Part shown: positions 34,087 through 45,895 of the stretch, in pieces | How positions within the stretch are numbered: position 1 is the first letter of the stretch | Layout: each line of letters opens with the position of its first letter | NCBI GenBank assembly: GCA_021234155.1 | Contig: JAJEKV010000041.1 | Span: 3,276,829 to 3,340,828 of the forward strand | DNA from: Isoetes taiwanensis | Lineage: Eukaryota > Streptophyta > Lycopodiopsida > Isoetales > Isoetaceae | DNA: 64,000 nucleotides | Direction of reading: 5' to 3' | The notes under the pieces: model-generated | What the model saw: only the letters and a program-made list of their open reading frames with translations | Databases searched by the model: none | What the model was told of the DNA's origin: nothing | Made by a program: the position numbers and the translations under genes

Positions 34087-37000
34087 CCTGTATGTTGGCG
34101 ATGACTTAGGATGCTAGCTGACAAAAAATCAGAATTTAAGTCCGTACTATGCATTAATTACGAATTTACGAATGTCTTGCTACTGCAAAAGTGGGCCTTG
34201 ACTTCTAACTGCCACAACGGGAGGAGTACAGGTCCAAACTCCATTCCGTCAGTTCCCCTTGCTTCGCGTTCTCAACTGCATGTGATCGGCCACGTCCCAA
34301 GTGCAAAAGACCAAAACTCGGCACCCAAAACGCAAACCCCCGCTAGAACACGGCAACTCATAGGGTTTACGTTTGGGGCTCTATCCTTGTCGATTTGACT
34401 AGGACCTTGGCGCCGCGTGTCTTGGCGTAGAGGGTGGGTTTTGGCCGAGCACGGACCACGAAAACCACCCGGCGGCTTGCCCCAAAAGTCCTCTCCCGAA
34501 GGCCACGGTGACGGACGGGCAACTTCCCCTCCGAACCAAGTGATCTCTCTCGCCAATGGACTCGAACGTCGACATTGCCCTTGGGACCAAGTTTTGTGGC
34601 GAAAGCCCACCCCTTCTCGAAGAAGCGCCAAACTATCTCATGTGCAACGACTTCGTAGTCAATTGGCCTAGGAGGTGGTCTGCGAAATCTTTTGCAATGT
34701 AGGGCGTAAGTGTTTCTTTCTTTTGCAAAACCGACCGTAACTTGGTCCCTAGGGTAATTTTGGCATTCCGGACGATGTGGCAAAGTCGGATCGGCATTTC
34801 GAGACCGCCAATCTACTGAACGACAAAAACACTTTGGTTTCTACACTGTCGCCGCCGGGGCGACGCCGGTTTGATATGTTCTCCCAACGGATGTTGGATT
34901 TTTGGACCTTCTCGGACGGGTTCTGGAACAAAGGATTCAACGGGCCGGATCACGGAACCGAGATCCGGGAGTGTGGTCTTTAGCGCGTACACCCGTGAGC
35001 TTTTGCCCAGAAAGGCTGCCTCGGGGAAGCTTTTGGGGCTCGCCTCACGGGGTTCGGACTCTCCCCTTTAATGAGGAGGCCTTGCAAGGTCCCGGCCTTG
35101 TTTGACTTGGGCAAGTGTGCTGCGGCGGCTGCCCAACAACAACATTGCCCGGTTGTTCTAGTGCAAACTATTTGATCTAAACCTTATCCAAAATTTTTGA
35201 AAGTTGGCAGATGTGGGCGATGGACAAAAAATCAGAATTTAAGTCCGTACTATACATTAATTACGAATTTATGAATGTCTTGCTATCGCAAAAGCGGCCC
35301 TTGACTTCTAAGCGCCACAGCGGGAGGAGTACTGGTCCAAACTCCATTCCGTCGGTTCCCTTTTGCTTCAGCGTTCTCAACTGCATGTGATCGGCCATGT
35401 CCCAAGTGCAAAAGACCAAAACTTCGGCACCCAAAACGCAAAACCCCGCTAGAACACGGCAACTCATAGGGTTTACGTTTGGGAGGCTCTATCCTTGTCG
35501 GATTTGACTAGGACCTTGCTTGGCGGTCTTGATGTAGAGGGGGGTGTTGGCGCCAGAACACGGACCTAAAAACCACCCGGGCGGCTTGCCCCAAAAATTC
35601 CTCTCCGAAGGCCACAGCGGCGGGCGGGCAACTTCCCCTCTCCGAACAGAGTGATCCGCCTCTGCCAATGGACTCGAGCGTCGACATTGCCCTAGGACCA
35701 AGTTTTGTGGCCAGAAGCCCACCCCTTCTCGAAGCGCCAAACTATCTCATGTGCAACACACTCGTAGTCAATTGGCCTAGGAGGTGGGCTGGCGAATCTT
35801 GCAATATAGGGCGTAAGTGTTTGTTTCTTTTTGCAAAACTGACCGTGTAACTTGGTCCCTAGGGTAATTTTGGCATTCCTGACGATGTGGCGAAGTCGGA
35901 TCGGCATTTCAGAGCCTCGCAATGTCCGAACGACAAAACACTTTGGTTTCTACGATGTCGCCAGACGCTTGCGGTTTGATATGTTCTCTTGGGCCGGATG
36001 TTGGATTTTTTGGACCTTCTCGGACCAGGTTCCCCGGAACAAAGGATTCAACGGTCGAATCGAGAACCGAGATCCGGAGTGTGGTCTTTAGCGTCGCCCC
36101 CGTGGAGCCGCCGAGAAAGGCTGCCTCGGGGAAGCTTTTGGGGCTCGCTTCTTTGGGGTTCGGACTCTCCCCTCTAATGAGGAGGCCTTGCAAGGTCCCG
36201 GCCTTGTTTGACTTGGGCAAATGTGCCCATTTCGGTACGCCCAACAACAGACTGCCCGGACCGTTCTAGTGCAAACTATTCGATCTAAACCATATCCAAA
36301 AATTTTGAAAGTTGGCCTGTATGTTGGCGATGACTTAGGAAGCTAGCTGACAAAAAATCAGAATTTAATTCCGTACTATGCATTAATTACGAATTTTACT
36401 TAATGTCTTGCTACTCTTTTGCAAAAGCGGCCCTTGACTTCTAAATGACCACAACGGGAGGAGTACAGGTCCAAACTCCATTCCGTCGGTTCCCCTTGCT
36501 TCGCGTTCTCAACGCATGTGATCGGCCGGATCCAAGTGCAAAAGACCAAAACTCGGGCACCCAAAACGCAAACCCTGCTAGAACCTGGCAACTCATAGGG
36601 TTTACGTTTCGGAGGCTCTATCCTTATCAGATTTGACTAGGACCTTGCGCCGTGTCTTGACGTAGAGGGGGGGTGTTGACGCCAGAGCACGGACCCTAAA
36701 AACCACCCGGAAGCAGCTTGCCCCAAAATTCCTCTCCCCGGCCCCGGGCGACGGGCGGGCAACTTCCCTCTCCCGAACCGTGATCGGTCTCGCCAATGGA
36801 ATCGAACGTCGACATTGCCCTAGGGACCAAGTTTTGTGGCCGTAGCCCACCCCTTCTTCGAAGAAGCCAAAACTATCTCATGTGCAACACAATCGTAGTC
36901 AATTGGCCTAGGAGGTGGTCAATAATCTTTGCAATGTAGGGTGTAAGTGTTTCTTTCTTTTGCAAAACCGACCGTAACTTGGTCCCTAGGGTAATTTTGG

Positions 37001-39262
37001 CATTCCGACGATCTGGCGAAGTCGGATCGGCATTTCGAGCCTCCGCGGTGTCCGAACGACAAAACACTTTGGTTTCTACGCTTATCGCCCGCGGGACGCT
37101 TCCACGGTTTGATATGTTCTCCTGGGCGGATGTTGGATTTTTGGACCTTCTCTGACCAGATTCCCGGAACAAAGGATTCAACGATCGGATCACGGGAACC
37201 GAGATCCGAGAGTGTGGTCTTTAGCGTCGCCCCGTGACCTTTTGCCGCCAGAAAGGCACCTCGAAGCTTTTGGGGCTCGCCTGGCGGGGTTGGACTCTCC
37301 CCTCTAATGAGGAGGCCTTGCAAGGTCCCCGCCTTGTTTGACTTGGGCAAGTGTGCCAGCTTCGGCCCAACAACAGTCTGACCGGACCGTTCTAGTGCAA
37401 ACTATTTGATCTAAACCATATCCAAAATTTTTGAACGTTGGCACGTATGTTGGCGATGACTTAGGAAGCTAGTGACAAAAAATCAGAATTTAAGTCCGTA
37501 CTATGCATTAATTACTTAATTTACGAATGTCTTGCTACTTGCAAAAGCGGCCCTTGACTTCTAACCGCCACAACGGGAGGAGTACAGTCCAAACTCTATT
37601 CCGCCGGTTCCCCTTGCTTCGCTTCTCAACTGCATGTGATCGGCCACGCCCAAGTGCAAAAGACCAAAACTTCGGCACCAAAACGCAAACCCCGCTAGAA
37701 CCCGGCAACTCATAGGGTTTACGCTTTTGGAGGCTCTATCCTTGTCGATTTGACTAGGACCTTCGCGTGTCTTGACGTAGGGGGTTTTGACGCCGTGAGC
37801 ACGGACCCTAAAAACCACCCGGAAGCAGCTTGCCCCAAAAGTCCTCTCCCGAAGGCCCTGGCGACGGACGGGCAACTTCCCCTCTCCGGAACCGTGATCG
37901 GTCTCTGCCAATGGAATCAGAACGTCGACATTGCCCTAGGGACCAAGTTTTGTGGCCAGAAGCCCACCCCTTCTCGAAGAAGCGCCAAACTATCTCATGT
38001 GCAACACAATCGTAGTCAATTGGCCTAGGAGGTGGCTGCTGAATACTGCAATGTAGGGCGTAAGTGTTTCTTTCTTTTGCAAAACTGACCGTGTAACTTG
38101 GTCCCTAGGGTAATTTTGGCATTCCGGATGATGTGGCGAAGTCGGATCGCCATTTCGAACCTCCGCGAATGTCCAAACGACAAAACACTTTGGTTTCTAC
38201 ACCGCCGCCTCCGGGGGCGCTTCGGTTTGATATGTTCTCCTGGACGGATGTTGGATTTTTGGACCTTCTCGGACCAGGTTCCTTGAACAAAGGATTCAAC
38301 GGTCGGATCACGGGACCGAGATCCCGGAGTGTGGTCTTTAGCGTCGCGCCCCCTCCCGTGAGCTTATTTGCAGAAAGGCTGCCTTGGGAAGCTTTTTGGG
38401 GCTCGCCTCCCGGGTTCTGACTCTCCCTCTAATGAGAAGGCCTTGCAAGGTCCTCGCCTTGTTTGACTTGGGCAAGTGTGCCATTTCGGTGCCCAACAAC
38501 AAAGCCTGCCCGCATCGTTCTAATGCAAACTCTTTGATCTAAACCTTATCCAAAATTTTTGAAAGTTGGCCAGTATGTTGGCGATGACTTAGGAAACTAG
38601 CCGACAAAAAAATCAGAATTTAAGTCCGTACTATGCATTAATTACGAATTTACTGAATGTCTTGCTACCGCAAAAGCGGGCCTTGACTTCTAAATGCCAC
38701 TTCGGGAGGAGTACAGGTCCAAACTCCATTCCGTCAGTTCCCCTTGCTTCGGTTCTCAACTGCATATGATCGGCCATGTCCCAAGTGCAAAAGACCAAAA
38801 CTCGGCACCCAAAACGCAAACCCCAGAACCTCGCCAACTCATAGGGTTTACGTTTGGAGGCTCTATCCTTGTCGATTTGACTAGGACCTTGGCGCCGTGT
38901 CTTGGCGTAGAGGGGGTGTTGACGCCAGAACACGGACCCTAAAAACCACCCGGAAGCAGCTTGCTGCAAAAGTCCTCTCCCGAAGGCCCTGGTGATGGAC
39001 GGGCAATTTCCCCTATCCGGATCCGTGATATGGCTCTGCCAATGGATATAGAACGTCAACATTGCCCTGGCAATCAAGTTTCGTGGCCAGAAGGGCACCC
39101 CTTCTCGAAGAAGTGCCAAAGTAGCTCATGTCCAGCACACACGTAGTCAATTGACCTAGGAGGTGGCCAAGAATACCGCAATGTAGGGCGTAAGTGTGTC
39201 GCTTTTTTGCAAACCGACGCGTGTAACTTAGTCCATAGGGTAATTTTGGCATTCCAAACGAT
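34087..39262. repeat. Tandem array, 1.1-kb unit, four full copies and a partial fifth
   Basis: The marker word GACAAAAAATCAGAATTTAA recurs near 34120, 35223, 36350, 37475 and 38603, a spacing of about 1.10-1.13 kb. Each unit has an AT-rich start and a GC-rich second half, with shared words such as AGTGCAAAAGACCAAAAC, CAACTCATAGGGTTTACG and CCTTGCAAGGTCC. Small indels shift every reading frame between copies, so the many 60-160 codon frames are not conserved and I call no gene. The fifth copy is cut near 39262, where the palindrome-rich CACTA-type end begins. Confidence 0.95.
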
Positions 39263-39289
39263 AAGCGACGCCAAGATTAATTTTTTTTC

Positions 39290-39939
39290 CCCACGCTTTT
39301 TGACGCCGTTAAACAACGTTGCTTACGTGGCTTCTGGCCGACAATGGCGTGGCGCGGACGATGCCGCCACGCCGGGCAAAACCGCCGCCACGCCGATATT
39401 CTAGGCGCCGCTTAACGACGCCATGTCGACGCGGGCAGACACTTTGGCGTGCCGGCGGCATGTCGCCAAGCCCACGGCCGACCGGGTCACGCCGATTTTT
39501 TAGTCGCCGCTCAATGACGCCATGTCGACGCGGCGTAAACACGGTGGCGTGCGGCCGGCATGTCGCCAGCCACGCAGCCGGATGTGCCACGCCGATCCAC
39601 GAGACGACGTTAAACGACGTTTTGTGCACGCGGGCATGACACGCCGCGCTTACCCGGCGTGGCAAAGCACCATGCCACGCAGCATGGTGGACACGCCGGC
39701 TTCGGTGGAGACGCCGTTCAACGACGCCCACCGACGTGTTTTGACACGCAGCCCGCCAAACTTTGGCGGCAGCAGCATCATGCCACGCAGCCAATCCGGA
39801 CACGCCACCCCGAAAACGCCGTTGAACGACGCCGAACGACGTTATCGCCGTTGAACGACGATGTCGCCGATGTTCGACGACGACCGTGCCGTTTCGACGC
39901 CGCAGCGGCGCCGTTGGACGTCGACTATCCCTTGTAGTG
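39290..39939. repeat. Right terminal palindrome array, CGTCGTT/AACGACG family
   Basis: GC-rich block with repeated CGCCGTT/AACGACG words and two diverged copies of a unit of about 100 bp (GCCGC.AA.GACGCCATGTCGACGCGG near 39406 and 39505). It shares AACGTTGCTTACGTG with the left end. It closes with CCCTTGTAGTG, a CACTA terminus. Long frames on both strands here are composition artefacts. Confidence 0.8.
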
Positions 39940-39987
39940 ATCACTAGAAGAAAAAAAAAAGCAGATTAGTGCTAAGGTATGACATAC

Positions 39988-40100
39988 CCCTAATTTCGCA
40001 TTCTACATTGTGAGACTCTTGGCGCAAACGGCGCTGCCATTCTCGACATTGCTCCTGGGGCGTTGGCTTAGGCTTGAGGAGCCCTCGAACTTGAGTGCAG
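39988..40100 (-). pseudogene. VPS24: VPS24/CHMP3 first-exon fragment
   Basis: VPS24 is an ESCRT-III subunit. The - strand reads VRGLLKPKPTPQEQCREWQR followed by RLRQESHNVECEIRG, matching the N-terminus of plant VPS24 (family: LLKPKPxPxxxLRxWQRxLRQExRNxERQIR). A consensus donor GTATGT follows directly at 39982-39987, so the exon border is preserved. The expected start codon is not present (family MEKV... reads NCTQV here). No second exon follows because the CACTA-type end begins 45 bases later. It is a fragment or captured exon. Confidence 0.75.
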
Positions 40101-43010
40101 TTATTCTGTGTGACGAGCAAATGAATGCATTTCTGCTGCCGATCTCCACAGAGCGACCTTAAGCACATCAAAAGAAAGAAACTGGCTTCAAGAAACGAGA
40201 CGTCGAGTTCTTTGTCGAGTTCTTTACCAGGTGACCGCCAGTTTATAGGAAATAAGAGGTTTGGAGCAGTCACCCCTAGGGATATTCTAGGATATACCTA
40301 GGATATGCCAAAAGCCCACATAAACAAGGGTTTACCCCCCTAGGGGCAACCCAAAAAAATCATTGATCTGTATACAAACAAAAAATTGTTGTTTTATAGC
40401 TTATAAGTGGATGTGATGAGAGCTTCTTATATAACCTAGGTGATTCAAATATATTGATGATAAAAAGGACATCAATCAATATAAATTCCATTGTATCTAA
40501 GATGAGGTAACCTCAATTATCTAAACATATATAATTCATTCTTTAATTTTTCATTTTTGTTCGTCGTCCGCTCCAATATTTCTGCGCCGCAATCGTTTTC
40601 GGTGTTTACGTGGCACGTGTCATTCAAACCATCTACTCCGTTAAAAATTGGTAAGTTCGGCTCCTTCTATCGCATGTTTTGCAGGAGCACCCTGGTGACA
40701 TAGCCACTTCCGGCGCAGAAATACTCGATCGTTGGGCCTGTTCAAATACCTCTGCAGATCTTCAAAAATTGGATCGATTTCTGAAGCTTGCTTGGCCCCA
40801 AATACTCCGCCCATGGCTATGCTGTCTCCACACATCGGAAAAGAATATTTTGGAGAACCCATTACTCTTGCCGGAGATCCCATTTCATAGTGCAAACAAC
40901 TTTCGACTCTGTTTTCGATGTTACGCTCCTTTCTAAGCTTGGATTCGAATCTGCCAGGTTAGAAAATACATCAATTTCTGATTTGAAGTTCCAGTTTACA
41001 GTGAGCCCAGTGCTTCAAAAGCTTTAAATCTTTCATTGTATGAGTCGGGTGGGCTTCAAAAAATTTTCACTCTAGAATCCGTGCTACAGGCGGCTTTCTG
41101 AGGCTAAATCCGTCTTTGAGGCACTGTATTTTGAGCTCCAATTCCTGGATTTTTTTTTCCAGAGACACCATTATAGTCTGGAGGGTTATGGCTCCACAAT
41201 TGAGGTCTTTCTCTGTGTGTGAGTTGAAGCTTTTGGCTTCCTAGCACAGATTGTTATAGCTAGAAATCAAGTATACATAGATTTTCCATGCGAAATTGTC
41301 TTTCTTTTCAGCAATTCGATCGGTGGCATATGCTGTTGTAGCAAATCCGCACCCATATTAGCAAGAAATTGTTCGGATGTATGAATTCCTATCCTGCACC
41401 CAAAACATTTCTGAGCGGTAATAAAAAAGGACAGCTTAACCAAGTATAGAGCTTTAGGCACAGAATCTGGCTATGGCAAGTCTGGAAATTTCTGGGGAGA
41501 ACCTCTTGCGCCCAGCAAAAGCTTCTTGCCCTGCGAAAGGTTTTCTATACCAAAAAGGGGTACGAAAACTCTGCCCTAGCTAGGAAAGAGTTTTCCAAGA
41601 ACAGATGGCAAAAACTCCGGCAACAAGATACTAGAAGACGAGGTGCAACTTTGAGCTTGAATTTGATAATGCAGGCACTGTATTTTTAGCTCCAATTCCT
41701 GGGTTTTTTCCCAGAGACACCAGTATAGTCTGGAAGATTATTCCCCTGCAAAAATAATTAGCTGAGGCCGGATCAACAGGGCCGGAATTAGTCTAATGAT
41801 GTCGGAGTTGGTCTTGGAGTTACTGTAGCGCATCCAAAGATTACTGTAGCAGAGAATTGCTGTCGCGTTTGTCTCTATATGCTGCCGGCCAGCCGGCCAG
41901 GTGCTCAGCCCCTTTCACGTTGCCGCTCCAGATTGAAAATAGTTCACCTTTATTTATAGTTTTGATGCCTTTTAAGCGAAGATAAGTTTCCTATTTTAAT
42001 ACCGTCCCCTTTAGCCCTATTTAAACAAAATGCCCTTTATTTCCTTAAGGTCATGTTGCTTAAAAAATAAATGCCCTTGCCCCTTTTAAACTTTCTCAAT
42101 GGTATTAAAAAAAGTCACCCTTGGCCTTTTATCTAGCCTTTTATCTAACTTTAATGACTATTGGGTAATTCTTCTAACTTTAATGACTATTGGGTAATTC
42201 TTTTGGTCTTTCTTTCTCTTCTCATGCTCTACAGCCGCTCCCCCGAGCAGCACCATATCAGAAAGATCCGAGCAAAGGCAACTTTCGATAGGGAAATTTT
42301 GTGGCAACTTTTGCACACAACAGTTTTGGGAGTCGAGAGACAGAGGTGTGTTTTGGAGTGAAGGACCAGAATACACTGATTTATCTGATATCTAATTTAC
42401 CTGATAAATATCTGTGTTAGCCGGTATTGATTGCTGCATTAACCCTTGGAAGTGTTGCCTCAGAGCAGGGGAACTCTTGCTCTATTCTAGCATGAAGCCA
42501 TCGCCATCTCGCCAGAATGACTGTTCCGACATCCTTCTGCCATAGCCAGTTTTCAAAGCTACTATTTCCTTAAAGAATCATCAAAGCTGCAAAAAGATGG
42601 ATGCAAAATTGTTTGTTATGCAGTCTAACGACGTTTTCACAAAACCATTAGTAAAGTTTCTCAATCTAATGGTTCATAATTCATTCATTTTGTGATTCAA
42701 ATCTTTCAAGCTTAGACATTCAGCACTCTACAGTTTGGTTCGTTCAAAATTCATGCCATTTTGGCTTGATATAAGTGCACATTACTCAACTGGGCACACA
42801 AGGAAAACATATTTTGACTATTATATAATGTTCCAAGTGCTTACCCCATCAAAATTGTCATCATCATGTTAATCAACACACAGTTTGAGGACATCTATTG
42901 GTCATACCATTAAAATAAATGTCTACGTATGTTCTCTCAACTGGCACAAAACCAATAACTCTACCAATATTCCCCTTTAACAACTAATCTAAATACAGGG
43001 AAGTCGAGAA
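40101..43010. other. No gene confidently recognised; small repeats
   Basis: An open stretch at 40679-41027 (+) follows a TTTTGCAG acceptor-like site and might be an exon, but neither strand gave a family I know. Two 65-bp direct copies (GCTCCAATTCCTGG...CAGAGACACCA) occur near 41125-41185 and 41670-41735. A 29-bp tandem copy (TTTAATGACTATTGGGTAAT) is at 42148-42202. Confidence 0.5.
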
Positions 43011-43056
43011 AGAGAAATGTTCGCGGCGGCCTTGGCCGCCGCGATAAATTTCTTGT
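43011..43056. repeat. CG-rich foldback sequence, copy 1
   Basis: Perfect 11-bp arms TCGCGGCGGCC and GGCCGCCGCGA around TT (43021-43044), flanked by near-palindromic AGAAATGT and TAAATTTCT. The reverse complement begins TACAAGAAATTTATCGCG, like a CACTA terminus (CACTACAAGAAA). A second copy lies at 53049-53096 in reverse orientation. Confidence 0.85.
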
Positions 43057-43118
43057 AATTTTTATTCATATAAACTTACAATGACACACTCAAGTTTTAT
43101 TCATGATATCTTGGTGGT

Positions 43119-43510
43119 CTAGCATGTGACTTTGTATGACTTGGCATTGGAAACCTGGGTGCAATCGATATCATTCCAGTTGACTTGTGGCTTCCCACCA
43201 CAATTGGCACTATAGTAGAGCTTGAATGGCTTCCCCTTGAACTTGAACCTGTAGGCAACGTCAGTTTTGCTAAAGTTGACACATCTAGCGGCACACTTGA
43301 TGGTTTTTAAACCATTATAGCAGTTTGGATCTTTATAAATTATCGCTTGGCTATGATGAGGATGGTAATGGGCACTTGCAATGGATGCATGAAAGACTAG
43401 AAAGATTGCCACAGCAGCCAAAAAAAGAACTTTGTAGGATGCCTTGAAAAAAAAAAAATAGTGAGTATGGGAATTCAAAGAGTAGTACAACATCCAAATT
43501 TGCTTACCAT
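43119..43510 (-). CDS. MiAMP1-like secreted cysteine-rich peptide, two exons
   Basis: Exon 1 contributes only the ATG (43510-43508). Intron 43507-43443 starts GTAAGC and ends TTTCAAG. Exon 2 (43442-43119) starts GCATCC and ends at TAG. The 108-aa product has a signal peptide (ASYKVLFLAAVAIFLVFHA, then SIASA as likely cleavage site). A mature domain of about 80 residues carries six cysteines spaced C-x8-C-x3-C-x26-C-x12-C-x12-C. The pattern and the blocks FKGKPFKLYYSANCGG and SYKVTC match the MiAMP1 beta-barrel antimicrobial family (known spacing close to C-x9-C-x-C-x25-C-x14-C-x11-C, ending WKS-x3-C). It is extracellular and probably defensive. A TATA box lies 60 bases upstream. Intact, with no frame damage. 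Confidence 0.75.
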
Positions 43511-43568
43511 TTTGCTTGCGTGTGCTTGCTTTGAGTGTGTTGTGTTGGGTGCATCAAGGCATATCATG

Positions 43569-43576
43569 TATATATA
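43569..43576 (-). promoter_or_regulatory. TATA box of the MiAMP1-like gene
   Basis: TATATATA in CTATATATACATGATA on the - strand, about 60 bases upstream of the ATG, giving a plausible short leader. Confidence 0.65.
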
Positions 43577-43599
43577 GCTAAAGATGGCGGCTTTGTCTT

Positions 43600-44908
43600 A
43601 GTAGGCCAGGCCACATGGCAATATTCGATTAGGGGTTGGAGGTGGAGGCATCGGGATGAGATCTAGGGCAGAGATATAGCCGCCTTGCCTTAGTAGGCAT
43701 CACGATTTATGATGCTTACTTCTAAACAAGTGTTTCAGAAAAACGTGTCATATAAGTTAAGGTATATATACGGATGGTAAACAAGTATCAACTGATTATG
43801 TGCCTACGTGGCCGTGATTATGTGCCTATGTGGCCGTGAGTTTCAATGGGTCGATTACAGACCTCATGGTCTGTTTCTACAACAGTTTGTGAACAGAAAC
43901 CATTGCAATGCATTTTCACCATTAGCTCGCTAATGAGAATGCACAGCAGAGCAAGGATCTACCAGAAATGAACAGTAGGAGAGCCTCATGCGGTTTGCAT
44001 CCTTCAATTTGCCAAAAACTGTTATTCCGTTTGTATCAGGAAAATGGTTGCTGTGGATCGCCTTCTACCAGCTTCGCAGCCTCGGGTGATCTGCTTTCGT
44101 CCTTGTATTTAGATATTCATTTTTTGTATATAAGCAGTGTTAAGCTCCATTGTCTTTCACTGATAAGAGCTTTAAATTGCCACAGGAGTGCTAGTAACAG
44201 AGTTAAATTTTCATGCATGTACTCTTCTTGTATCTTAGAGTGCATGTACTAAATCCAGCCAGAGTAATACACTAATCTCTGTCTTACCTCCCTTATAAAA
44301 CACCAAGATCACATGTGGGCATCTAAAAGGGATCAAAGCTTCTGGGAAGAACTAGAAATAATTATACTAGATAGCAAAGCTCCCATTCCTCTATACTAGT
44401 CTAGCAAATAATTCCCAGTTTCCATTCCCCTATACAGCAAAGAACTTAATCATCATCTAATCCTGCAATGAACAATCCATGGCCTGTACAAATGATCAAA
44501 GAAATACATTCATATCTACCATTAGACTATGAAATAGCAGTATCTACTTGCATGCAATGAACCTAGATGGATAAGGATTGCAAAGTTCGAAGGATTAGAA
44601 GAGATCAGAGCAGTTGATGCATTCACATTGCTAGATCTTCTGATGATTGGCAATACATGGCTGTTGATTGCCTTCTTTGGCTCCTCCAGGATGCTATCAC
44701 CAGAGAAAAGGTATGAGATTCTGCTCTTTCCTCTACTTTTGCAATTCTCTTTGAGAGTTGCAATTGAGCTTAACATTAAGTTTTCATATATGCAGCATTA
44801 GGGACTAACCTTATTGCATTAGTTCTTCATGTTCAAATCCTTTCCAAAGTACTATTATATATTCTTTTAGTCCCCTAGTTTTGACATGCCTATACTTGCT
44901 TTAATCAG
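43600..44908. other. No gene recognised
   Basis: Upstream region of the peptide gene and AT-rich sequence. A short tandem repeat GATTATGTGCCTA(C/T)GTGGCCGTGA occurs near 43793-43838. Confidence 0.5.
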
Positions 44909-45040
44909 GTATTTGACAGGGCTACATTAGCACTGGCGGATTTGATAGAATTGCCCAGCCTAGCAGATCAGAAAAAACCAGGGGAGGTCATCATTGAGGC
45001 CCTGCTACAGCCAATCTCTAGGATAGGCTATGAGCAGTGA
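44909..45040 (+). CDS. Exon-like fragment, family unknown
   Basis: Directly after an acceptor-like CTTTAATCAG, 43 codons run to a TGA: VFDRATLALADLIELPSLAD, then QKKPGEVIIEALLQPISRIG, then YEQ. The composition and helix-like pattern look like real protein (a terminal exon of a helical-repeat protein is possible), but I do not recognise it. Upstream exons were not found. Confidence 0.3.
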   Translation, partial: VFDRATLALADLIELPSLADQKKPGEVIIEALLQPISRIGYEQ

Positions 45041-45895
45041 AACAGTATAGAACTCATTTCCTACATCTTTTGCTAGCTTTATTTCAAAGTAATGCCTTAG
45101 AGTTTTCTTATGTATGCCTTTTGGCAAATATCAATTTCCTTATGCTTTGTTCGATCGCTCTTTGTAAAAGTAATGTATTATTCCCTTGCTCTTGTTGCTA
45201 TTCTAGTTCTTATAGTTGAAGTATATTGAAGAGTTTCTGAAGTTTTTGAGCACAGCTATTTGTAATTAGCAATTGTCTAGCAATTGTACATGCAATCATC
45301 AATGGCGACCTTATTTTACTTCACTAGGCCGTTCTCTAAAGGAATATCTTATACACTTCATTTTTTGCAACCTTTTTTAACTTTATGCTTTAGAGTCTTT
45401 GTATTAACGCAATTTGCTATTGTCAATTCTTTACCTTGTGTCAATATTGCTAGCTCCTCTTTACCTTGTGTTACCCTTGCGGCAAGAGAATAGGGTGAAT
45501 TATTTGAGCGTGATGTTTGTGCTCTATAATTAGATAGATACCTCTTTGACTTGCTTTCCCTTTGTCCAGCTTTCCTCGAAAATTGTGAATCCTAACATCC
45601 TTTTATTTGGTATGGTGAGCTTAGGAGGTTATAACAGTTAATATCTCGTCTGCATAGTCTCTTGTATCTCTTATTCTAGCATTTTTACGTTGTTTTCATC
45701 CATTTATAACAAGTTGAAACGGTAAATGGGATAATGGTTTGTGTTTTGAATCGATCTTAAATAATTTTATATTTGAGCACTTGTGATTAATATCATATTC
45801 AATATTGGAAGCTGGAAAGCTCTTGATTTGCATTGGATGATCATGCCTTTTATTTTTTCATATGCACCATTTGGCCGGAACTTAAATTTCTTTGA
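45041..45895. other. No gene recognised
   Basis: AT-rich; no element ends or coding blocks seen. Confidence 0.5.

Larger units (their letters stand above)
18122..39939. mobile_element. Candidate giant CACTA-type element (21.8 kb), or two related element ends
   Basis: The left end reads CACTACAAAAAAATTGCC and the right end CCCTTGTAGTG, so the outer 8 bases (CACTACAA) are inverted repeats. The flanks match as a 3-bp duplication ATC (18119-18121 and 39940-39942), the size made by CACTA (En/Spm) transposases. Both ends are followed inward by arrays rich in CGTCGTT/AACGACG and share the block AACGTTGCTTACGTG. No TNPD transposase was recognised inside; the interior holds PPR fragments, a TRIM, the Penelope-like element and a 1.1-kb tandem array. 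A three-base match can occur by chance, and the inverted identity beyond 8 bases is weak. The alternative is a shorter 18122-19790 element plus a solitary right end. Confidence 0.45.

Noticed and set aside
34111-39119. Many 60-160 codon frames in the 1.1-kb array
   Set aside because: No frame is kept between the five copies; composition alone explains them.
39309-39944. Arg/His-rich frames of up to 211 codons on both strands
   Set aside because: Both strands are open because of CG-rich repeats; no domain and the region is a transposon terminus.
40641-41027. Exon on either strand
   Set aside because: Both strands are open and neither matched a family I know; evidence too thin for a gene call.
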